Below, in pieces: positions 1 through 4,332 of a stretch of DNA of 5,442 nt. Each line of letters starts with the position of its first letter. Position 1 is the first letter of the stretch. The notes under the pieces are model-generated. The model did no database searches, was not told the DNA's origin, and was given only the letters and a program-made list of their open reading frames with translations. Location of the stretch: contig JAHWKV010000096.1 of assembly GCA_019347725.1 (NCBI GenBank), forward strand, positions 1-5,442, in the 5' to 3' direction. The translations under genes and the position numbers were made by a program. Source of the stretch: Actinomycetota bacterium (GTDB lineage: Bacteria; Actinomycetota; CADDZG01; JAHWKV01).

Positions 1-1
1 G

Positions 2-319
2 AGCACCACGGTGGGCGGCGCCATCGGGCTGGCCGTTCGCCGGCTCGGTCCGGCACTCCTCGCGTTCCTCCTTTTCCTGTTCCCGGTGGCGATGCTGCTG
101 ACGCCCTTGTTCATGCAGATGATGCAGAACCCTTCGGAACCGCCGCCTGCACCATCATTGGCGTTCATGGTGCTTTCGGTGCTCGCCTTTGTCGTGGGGG
201 TGCGGGTGCTGGCAATGGTGATCCCGGCGGCCGCGGCGGTGTTGATCTTTTTTGTCTTGCTCGGCGGAGCACTGGTGTATCTGGACATTGCCCGGCCGAT
301 GCAAAACCCATTCCAGTAG
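2..319 (+). CDS. Small integral membrane protein, 3' part (5' end outside window)
   Basis: I do not recognise this family. The frame is open to the left edge; a GTG at 11 could be a start, but nothing resembling a ribosome binding site is visible and three more in-frame codons precede it, so I treat the gene as cut by the window edge. From the GTG, the visible 102 residues hold three likely membrane helices, at about residues 14-34, 49-70 and 71-91. Helices 1 and 2 are separated by a loop with a proline-rich NPSEPPPAPS stretch. The tail ends in MQNPFQ just after the last helix. It has no catalytic-looking motif. It ends 14 bases before the proS start and probably shares its transcript. It could be a short stand-alone membrane protein or the C-terminal membrane domain of a longer one. 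Confidence 0.6.
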   Translation, partial: STTVGGAIGLAVRRLGPALLAFLLFLFPVAMLLTPLFMQMMQNPSEPPPAPSLAFMVLSVLAFVVGVRVLAMVIPAAAAVLIFFVLLGGALVYLDIARPMQNPFQ

Positions 320-333
320 GCTGTCGGTAACTT

Positions 334-1764
334 ATGGCTCTACCGAAGCAATCTGAGGACTTTCCCGCCTGGTATCAACAGGTAGTGCGCACCGCGGAGC
401 TGGCGGAGAACTCGCTGGCGCGCGGCACTATGGTGATTCGACCCTACGGTTACGCGCTGTGGGAGGCGATTCAGGCGGGCGTCGACCGGCGCATCAAGCA
501 GACCGGGCACTCCAACGTGTACTTCCCGATGCTCATACCGCAGAGCCTCCTGGATAAGGAGGCGGACCACGTGGAGGGTTTTGCCCCGGAGGTAGCGGTC
601 GTCACTCACGGCGGAGGGCAAAAGCTCGAGGAGCCGCTCATCGTTCGACCGACGTCCGAGACCATCATCTGGGCCACCTACGCCAAGTGGATCCAAAGTT
701 ACCGGGACCTGCCGCTGCTGCTGAACCAGTGGGCCAACGTGGTGCGGTGGGAGATGCGCACCCGGCTGTTTTTGAGAACCACCGAGTTTTTGTGGCAGGA
801 GGGGCACACCGCTCACGAGACGTCCGAGGAAGCCTTGAAAGAGGCCAGAATGATTTTGATGGACGTGTACAAGGCTGCGGTGGAGGAGGACTTTGCGATC
901 CCGGTGCTGACCGGGCGCAAGAGCGCGGCGGAGCGCTTCCCCGGAGCCATCGCGACCTTCGCCATCGAGGCTTTGATGCGCGACGGCAAGGCGCTGCAAT
1001 CGGGTACCTCGCACTATCTGGGTCAGAACTTCGCCAAGGCTTACGGCGTGGAGTTCCTGGGCCGCGACGGCGGCACCCACAACCCGTATGCAACCTCCTG
1101 GGGTGTATCGACCCGGCTGGTGGGCGGGTTGATCATGGCTCACGGTGACGACCGGGGTCTGCAGCTGCCGCCGCGGCTGGCGCCGTTTCAAGTGGTGATC
1201 GTCCCGATCTATCGCGACGCGGAGCGAACCAGGGTCATGGAGGGGGTCGACAAGATCGCCGAATCTCTGTCCGGTATCCGAATGAAGATCGATGACCGGG
1301 AGGAGCACCGTCCCGGCTACAAGTTCAACGAGTGGGAGCTAAAGGGCGTACCGCTGCGCCTGGAGGTGGGACCGCGTGATCTCGACGGAGAGGTGGTGAC
1401 CGCAAGTCGCCGGGATCTGCCGGCCAAGGAGTCCAAGTCCACGATTGCTTTGTCGGAACTGGCTACCGAGGTTCCCAAGCTGCTGGAGGGCATCCAGGCC
1501 TCGATGTTCCGCTCGGCCCAAGAGTTTCGCGACGAACACACCTTCCGGCCGAGCAGTTACGGGGAACTATCCGAGATCCTGCGCGATGCCCGGGGCTTCG
1601 TCGAGGCCCCATGGTGCTCCAACCCCGACTGCGAGGCCAAGGTGAAAGACGAAACCAAGGCCACGATCAGGGTGCTGCCCATGGATCCTGAGGAGCCGGG
1701 CGCCAACTGCATAGTCTGCGGCAACAAGGCCGACGAGAACGCGGTCTGGGCGCAGGCTTACTAA
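334..1764 (+). CDS. proS: Prolyl-tRNA synthetase, short archaeal/eukaryal-type (class II)
   Basis: Charges tRNA-Pro with proline using ATP, in the cytoplasm. All class II landmarks are present: motif 1 at residues 31-50 (GTMVIRPYGYALWEA), the proline-binding RPTSE loop at 105-109, motif 2 at 138-161 (RWEMRT then FLWQEGHTAH), GTSHYLGQNF at 224-233, and motif 3 at 257-275 (GVSTRLVGG then HGDDRG). An anticodon-binding domain follows from about 285. The C-terminal domain has four cysteines placed to bind zinc (C428, C433, C459, C462) and the chain ends in tyrosine, as in the Thermus-like form. The bacterial editing (INS) domain is absent, and 476 aa is the normal length for this form. The ATG start fits the MALPKQSEDFPAWY N-terminus; no good Shine-Dalgarno precedes it, so translation may depend on the upstream gene. 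Oddity: motif 2 reads TRLFLRT where I expect TRPFLRT (Leu145 for Pro). Confidence 0.97.
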   Translation: MALPKQSEDFPAWYQQVVRTAELAENSLARGTMVIRPYGYALWEAIQAGVDRRIKQTGHSNVYFPMLIPQSLLDKEADHVEGFAPEVAVVTHGGGQKLEEPLIVRPTSETIIWATYAKWIQSYRDLPLLLNQWANVVRWEMRTRLFLRTTEFLWQEGHTAHETSEEALKEARMILMDVYKAAVEEDFAIPVLTGRKSAAERFPGAIATFAIEALMRDGKALQSGTSHYLGQNFAKAYGVEFLGRDGGTHNPYATSWGVSTRLVGGLIMAHGDDRGLQLPPRLAPFQVVIVPIYRDAERTRVMEGVDKIAESLSGIRMKIDDREEHRPGYKFNEWELKGVPLRLEVGPRDLDGEVVTASRRDLPAKESKSTIALSELATEVPKLLEGIQASMFRSAQEFRDEHTFRPSSYGELSEILRDARGFVEAPWCSNPDCEAKVKDETKATIRVLPMDPEEPGANCIVCGNKADENAVWAQAY

Positions 1765-1795
1765 TCGCTTCGCCTCGGTTTCGCAGAGCCCCGGC

Positions 1796-1800
1796 AAGGG
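1796..1800 (+). promoter_or_regulatory. Ribosome binding site favouring a TTG start at 1807
   Basis: AAGGG lies 6 bases before the in-frame TTG at 1807 and 12 bases before the in-frame ATG at 1813. The shorter spacing is the better fit, so TTG is preferred, although the two choices differ by only two residues (TTG-GCA-ATG). Confidence 0.4.
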
Positions 1801-1806
1801 TATGGA

Positions 1807-2358
1807 TTGGCAATGTCCATCATTCAACTGATTTCGAGGTCGGGCTCGAATAAGAAAATCAAGCCGAAAAAGCATGAGCCTGAATTAGCGCGATCACTTG
1901 GCCGCGTCGGAGTACTAACTCGAAACCCCACCCTCTGGGCGGGGGTTGCGGCGGCGATGGGTGCCAGCAGCGACGCAAAACTACGACGAGCGGCCGGCCG
2001 CGCAACCGCGTGCTATATTTCGGGGGCTGTGATCGGCAATTTGCCGAAGCCGCTATTTGGCCGTCCCCAGCCACGATTTCGACGGGCTAAAAAGCCGGAG
2101 ATCATCAGAGGCTCCTTTCCCTCCGGACATGGGGCAGCAGAGGTAGGCTACGTCTTCGGCGCCACGCTGGAGGCGCCGATTCTATTCCTGCCCTTGGGTA
2201 CCGCCGCCGTGCTGGCGCACTGGTCGCTGGTAAGGGCCGGCAAGCACTATTTGAGCGACCTCTTGGTCGGAGGGACCATGGGATTGGCCATCGCCTTGAT
2301 GTCAAAGCGCGCGTGGCCGATGGATAAAGATGCGCTTTCCAGGCCGAAGCCCGGCTAG
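1807..2358 (+). CDS. PAP2-family (type 2 phosphatidic acid phosphatase) membrane protein with altered motifs
   Basis: The PAP2 superfamily dephosphorylates lipid phosphates such as phosphatidate or polyprenyl diphosphate at the membrane. In this 183-aa product the three signature blocks are recognisable: C1 at residues 81-89 (KPLFGRPQP), C2 at 104-108 (FPSGH) and C3 at 140-151 (SLVRAGKHYLSD). The phosphate-binding lysine K81 and the catalytic histidines H108 and H147 with D151 are present. The C1 arginine expected seven residues after K81 is Gln88, and the C3 arginine expected directly after Ser140 is Leu141, with an arginine two residues later. Hydrophobic stretches at about 43-52, 68-80, 122-139 and 152-165 suggest few, modest helices; the first 30 residues are basic and polar. 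The gene starts 42 bases after proS. Codon choice includes more A/T-ending codons than proS, consistent with an accessory origin. The family call is firm; the substrate cannot be told and activity is uncertain. Confidence 0.82.
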   Translation: MAMSIIQLISRSGSNKKIKPKKHEPELARSLGRVGVLTRNPTLWAGVAAAMGASSDAKLRRAAGRATACYISGAVIGNLPKPLFGRPQPRFRRAKKPEIIRGSFPSGHGAAEVGYVFGATLEAPILFLPLGTAAVLAHWSLVRAGKHYLSDLLVGGTMGLAIALMSKRAWPMDKDALSRPKPG

Positions 2359-2362
2359 CCGG
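2351..2362. repeat. 12-base perfect palindrome spanning the PAP2 stop codon
   Basis: CCGGCTAGCCGG is self-complementary and contains the TAG stop (2356-2358). No T-run follows, so it is not a convincing terminator. It could be a protein binding site or chance in GC-rich DNA. Confidence 0.3.
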
Positions 2363-2415
2363 CCCACGTCCGGGATGCCGCGACCCATTGTTTAGGTGCC
2401 GAATCACCCTAGGTT

Positions 2416-2439
2416 TTGACAAGGACTTACCCGTAGTAT
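2416..2439 (+). promoter_or_regulatory. Possible promoter upstream of the 2490 gene
   Basis: The gap 2359-2489 holds a consensus-like TTGACA (2416-2421) and a TANNNT box TAGTAT (2434-2439), the latter about 50 bases before the ATG at 2490. The two boxes are only 12 bases apart, too short for a classical pair, so at most one is likely to be used as such. TAGTAT alone would fit an actinobacterial -10 with a weak -35. Confidence 0.25.
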
Positions 2440-2477
2440 CGCCTAAGGCAACCTCCGAACGTAAGTCTTCCTAGATC

Positions 2478-2485
2478 GGTGGTGA
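2478..2485 (+). promoter_or_regulatory. Strong ribosome binding site for the 2490 start
   Basis: GGTGGTGA matches the ideal GGAGGTGA at seven of eight bases and ends 4 bases before the ATG at 2490. It is the best Shine-Dalgarno in the window and fixes this start. Confidence 0.55.
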
Positions 2486-2489
2486 CGAC

Positions 2490-2888
2490 ATGGCCCAGTC
2501 AGAAGCTGCAGTTCCGAAGACGCAAAACACCGATGGAACCCGCAAAACTCGCGTAAGCGGAGTCACGCTTCAGGTGCTTGGGGCGTCGATAATCTTGCTT
2601 AGCATCATAGGCGGCTTCCTATTCTCATGGTTGAACTACGGTTTCTACGTAATGGAGTTGGAGGTGTTGGCGGCCATCGTGCTGATCTTAATGCTGCCAT
2701 TCGCCGTTGGCCTTGGGCTTGTTGTAGTTCGACGAAGGGCGGGCTCCGCCGTCCTGGGCGCGATGGGCTTGTTAATCCTCATCTCCGGCGCGACATGGTC
2801 AAAGCTCCCAACGATGCCGGCGGGGCCGGTGGCTGGCTTATGTTCGCGACGGCCGTTGTTAGCGGCTTACTGCTCTTGGGCGGGGTGA
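2490..2888 (+). CDS. Hypothetical four-helix membrane protein, frameshifted near its C-terminus
   Basis: Family not recognised. A polar N-terminal tail of about 24 residues (rich in Thr, Lys, Gln) is followed by three clear membrane helices at about residues 25-48, 56-80 and 86-101, with an RRR cluster at 81-83 that suggests a cytoplasmic loop. After about residue 103 (ATWSK) the frame turns into a non-hydrophobic, Cys/Arg-rich tail ending at 2888, unlike the rest of the protein. In another frame the DNA continues with a good fourth helix to a stop at 2915-2917. The real product was probably about 142 aa (2490-2917), and one base appears to be missing between about 2799 and 2830. The start is supported by a strong ribosome binding site. 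Either the gene is broken, or this is a sequencing error; use of the shorter frame as written is less likely. Confidence 0.6.
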   Translation: MAQSEAAVPKTQNTDGTRKTRVSGVTLQVLGASIILLSIIGGFLFSWLNYGFYVMELEVLAAIVLILMLPFAVGLGLVVVRRRAGSAVLGAMGLLILISGATWSKLPTMPAGPVAGLCSRRPLLAAYCSWAG

Positions 2889-2917
2889 TCGCGACCCTCA
2901 GGACGGGCAGACAGTGA
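2804..2917 (+). pseudogene. Displaced C-terminal segment of the 2490 membrane protein
   Basis: In the frame that ends at the TGA 2915-2917, the DNA encodes APNDAGGAGG and then WLMFATAVVSGLLLLGGVIA, a typical membrane helix, and finishes with the basic tail TLRTGRQ. This looks like the natural fourth helix and cytoplasmic end of the protein started at 2490. A longer reading from an ATG at 2627 in this frame is charged and Arg-rich before this point, so I do not consider it an independent gene. The shift from the upstream frame equals one lost base; the CCC run at 2807-2809 and the GGGG run at 2822-2825 are both plausible sites. Confidence 0.5.
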
Positions 2918-2962
2918 ATCAAGCTCAAGGCTTCTGAACCTACTGCCGCGCCCGTGGCGAGT

Positions 2963-2992
2963 CCTGCCCGGCGCAGCGCCTCGCGCAGGTTT
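2963..2992 (+). terminator. Possible intrinsic terminator
   Basis: An outer stem CCTGC/GCAGG (2963-2967 with 2985-2989) encloses an inner GGCGC-A-GCGCC inverted repeat (2970-2980), and a short TTT (2990-2992) follows. The T-run is short and the two stems are separated by an internal loop. It lies after the frameshifted membrane gene and before a new promoter, the place where a terminator is expected. Confidence 0.35.
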
Positions 2993-3024
2993 AAGTCACC
3001 GAGCAAGCCGGCGGGTCGTTTAGT

Positions 3025-3030
3025 TATACT
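3025..3030 (+). promoter_or_regulatory. -10 box TATACT for a probable leaderless transcript
   Basis: TATACT fits the TANNNT consensus and lies 8 bases before the ATG at 3039, so transcription would begin at or within a base or two of the start codon. No convincing -35 is seen at the expected distance and no Shine-Dalgarno could fit, as is usual for leaderless genes in actinobacteria. Confidence 0.5.
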
Positions 3031-3038
3031 GCCAGTTT

Positions 3039-3182
3039 ATGTCGCTACGTAGATGGTTGCTCGCCGTCTTCATCGCCATACAGCTCACGATTCCCGGGTA
3101 CCAGCTTGTCGCTCGTTATGTCGATGAAGGCGCGCATCCGACTACCGAACGCTGGTTCTCCTGGCAAATGTACTCGCGGTGA
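3039..3182 (+). CDS. 47-aa single-helix protein with an FSWQM motif
   Basis: Small protein, not assigned to a named family. It has a basic start (MSLRR), one membrane helix at about residues 6-25 (WLLAVFIAIQLTIPGYQLV) and a polar tail ending in ERWFSWQMYSR. The tail resembles, from memory, the FSWRM segment found after the membrane part of vitamin K-dependent carboxylase (HTTM) proteins. Support for it being a real gene: a TATACT -10 box just upstream, and an end that overlaps the next gene by four bases (GTGA, 3179-3182), the usual layout for translational coupling. The next gene and its continuation look HTTM-like, which makes the motif match more believable. Its role is unknown; it may be a subunit of the neighbouring membrane protein or the remnant of a longer protein carrying a soluble domain after the motif. 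Confidence 0.6.
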   Translation: MSLRRWLLAVFIAIQLTIPGYQLVARYVDEGAHPTTERWFSWQMYSR

Positions 3183-3544
3183 GCGCGCGGCTGGAGCGGT
3201 TCTTCGTCCAAGCGTTCGGCCTGATATTGCTGCTAAAGGCTGTCGACCTCGTGGTGCGACTGCTTCCCCTAGAAGGCCCGCTGTTGACTGGACTCCTGGT
3301 GGTGCCATGGGTGCTGGCCTCGAGCCTGTTGGTTTGCCGGCGACTCGAAACCTTCGCGTGCCTCGTCATCGTAGCTATCGTGGCTGCGGCGCTGCTCATC
3401 GTAGGCCAACCCATACACAACCAGCACCTCTACCTGATCGCCAGCATCGCAACGATCCTCGCAATCTTCCGGAGACCGGAACGAAAGATCGCTCTGCGGG
3501 CTCAGTTGTCAATCAATCATGTATGGATTTGCCGCCTTGGCTAA
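3179..3544 (+). CDS. HTTM / vitamin K carboxylase-like membrane protein, N-terminal half (frameshifted)
   Basis: Starts with GTG inside the stop of the 47-aa gene (GTGA overlap). Four membrane helices are visible at about residues 8-28, 35-53, 58-77 and 83-95, with basic loops (CRRLE, RRPERK). The NQHLYLIASIATILAIF stretch and the following LRAQLSI resemble the middle of HTTM-type proteins. After about residue 112 the frame runs into NHVWICRLG and stops, just where the family would continue with an AGxxKLN segment. That segment is present in another frame from 3519. The switch lies in a TCAA repeat (3509-3519); removing four bases (3515-3518) fuses both frames into one 249-aa protein reading QLSIMYGFAALAKLN across the join. 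I infer one gene with a 4-base duplication. The family call rests on remembered motifs, mostly in the second half. Confidence 0.6.
   Translation: MSARLERFFVQAFGLILLLKAVDLVVRLLPLEGPLLTGLLVVPWVLASSLLVCRRLETFACLVIVAIVAAALLIVGQPIHNQHLYLIASIATILAIFRRPERKIALRAQLSINHVWICRLG
3509..3519 (+). repeat. TCAA tandem repeat (2.75 units) at the HTTM frame break
   Basis: The bases TCAATCAATCA have a period of four. Loss of one unit would restore the HTTM-like reading frame, so slipped-strand duplication of one unit is a simple explanation of the break. With under three units, a regular phase-variation switch is unlikely. Confidence 0.6.
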
Positions 3545-3932
3545 GCTCAATGCTGGATACTTGGCCGGCGGGAGGATCGAAGCAACGTTTCCCAATAGAG
3601 TATTTTGGAATCAAATCCTTCACGGTCCACCGCTTTCAGAAGCTGCGGTAGTAGCGCTAGCTTATGGAAGCGTCGCGACTGAAGCATGGCTGGCGGTGGG
3701 ATTGTGGTTTCGTAAGACCCGTTACTTCACCGCGCTTGTGGGACTTGGGTTTCAGGTAGCGCTGGTTGTGCTCTTCTCCAACGGACTGATCCACTTCTTG
3801 AGGTTGGGTGTGTTTGCTCTGTTGACGTTGCTTTTGTACCTGGCCTTCTTTAGCGAGGATGAGGTTTTCGGATCCGGTGATGGACGAAGATCTGAGAAGC
3901 GGGCCTTCTCGAAGGCGAGGGCGCCGACCTAG
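3519..3932 (+). CDS. HTTM / vitamin K carboxylase-like membrane protein, C-terminal half (frameshifted)
   Basis: This 137-aa frame begins at an ATG (3519) that lies inside the upstream frame and has no Shine-Dalgarno, so independent initiation is doubtful. It opens with MYGFAALAKLNAGYLAGG, which resembles the AGVKKLDADWVEG segment of human gamma-glutamyl carboxylase as I recall it; Lys9 here would align with its active-site lysine. Further helices lie at about 42-64, 68-88 and 92-111, with an ATEAWLAVGLWF helix, an RKTR loop and a GLGFQVALVVLF helix, an order also seen in HTTM proteins. A charged tail (SEDEVFGSGDGRRSEKR) ends the chain. With the upstream half it forms a normal-looking 249-aa membrane protein. 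The substrate is unknown; bacterial HTTM proteins should not be assumed to carboxylate glutamate. It converges with acpS, 19 bases separating the stops. Confidence 0.65.
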   Translation: MYGFAALAKLNAGYLAGGRIEATFPNRVFWNQILHGPPLSEAAVVALAYGSVATEAWLAVGLWFRKTRYFTALVGLGFQVALVVLFSNGLIHFLRLGVFALLTLLLYLAFFSEDEVFGSGDGRRSEKRAFSKARAPT

Positions 3933-3951
3933 TTGACCGCCGTACTTTCCT

Positions 3952-4311
3952 CTAGGCGTCCAGCAGCAGGACCGCGGCGATTGCCACACCGGCGTCGTGC
4001 GACAAGGACACCACCGGAGTGCATGGGCCGGCCTCCTCTGCAGCCTTGCCTGCAAGGGTAAGCACCGGTTTGTCCGCGGCGGATACCACTTCGATGTCGG
4101 TCCAGGACAGCTTCGGCCAACCCTTGCCGATAGCCTTGAAAGCGGCTTCTTTGGCTGCTACCCGGGCCGCGAAGTGCTGTGGTGGGTGGGGCTTGCCCCT
4201 GCAATAGACCTGCTCGGCCTGGGTGAACAGGCGATTCGCCAGCCGGGGCCACCGCTGCATGCGTTGCTCGAGGCGCGCGATATCTACGACGTCCACGCCC
4301 AACCGGATCAT
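3952..4311 (-). CDS. acpS: Holo-[acyl-carrier-protein] synthase
   Basis: Transfers the 4'-phosphopantetheine arm of coenzyme A to a serine of apo-ACP, making the active carrier for fatty acid synthesis in the cytoplasm. At 119 aa it has the usual length of a stand-alone AcpS. The signatures are GVDVVDIARLE at residues 5-15 (Asp7 for magnesium), a FTQAE segment at 29-33, RVAAKEAAFKAIGKG at 50-64 (Glu55 for magnesium, Lys59) and VSLSHDAGVAIAA at 101-113 (His105). The start is ATG (4309-4311), 21 bases after the stop of the FabF frame on the same strand, which suggests one operon. No good Shine-Dalgarno is visible, so it may be coupled to FabF translation. Nothing is missing from the active site. 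Confidence 0.95.
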   Translation of the reverse strand: MIRLGVDVVDIARLEQRMQRWPRLANRLFTQAEQVYCRGKPHPPQHFAARVAAKEAAFKAIGKGWPKLSWTDIEVVSAADKPVLTLAGKAAEEAGPCTPVVSLSHDAGVAIAAVLLLDA

Positions 4312-4332
4312 TGTTGAAGTATGAGGCTGGAC

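Noticed and set aside
340..1308. Long open frame (322 aa) on the minus strand opposite proS
   Set aside because: Lies wholly inside a certain proS, has His/Arg/Gln-rich low-complexity composition and no recognisable domain; long antisense frames are common opposite GC-rich genes.
1802..1831. Nine-codon upstream reading frame (ATG at 1802, TGA at 1829-1831) overlapping the PAP2 start
   Set aside because: The AAGGG site is only one base from this ATG, too close to use, and nothing else suggests it is translated.
2627..2803. Independent gene starting at ATG 2627 and ending at 2917
   Set aside because: The part before 2804 is charged and Gly/Arg-rich and overlaps three good helices in the 2490 frame; only the 3' segment looks real, as the displaced end of that gene.
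3106..3651. Plus-strand open frame of 181 aa across the HTTM-like locus
   Set aside because: Arg/Pro-rich and without helices; it is out of frame with the hydrophobic products of the 3039 and 3179 genes, which have coupled starts and a promoter.
3903..3916. GCCTTCTCGAAGGC inverted repeat as a terminator for the HTTM-like gene
   Set aside because: The loop would be only two bases, no T-run follows, and it lies inside coding sequence before the stop.
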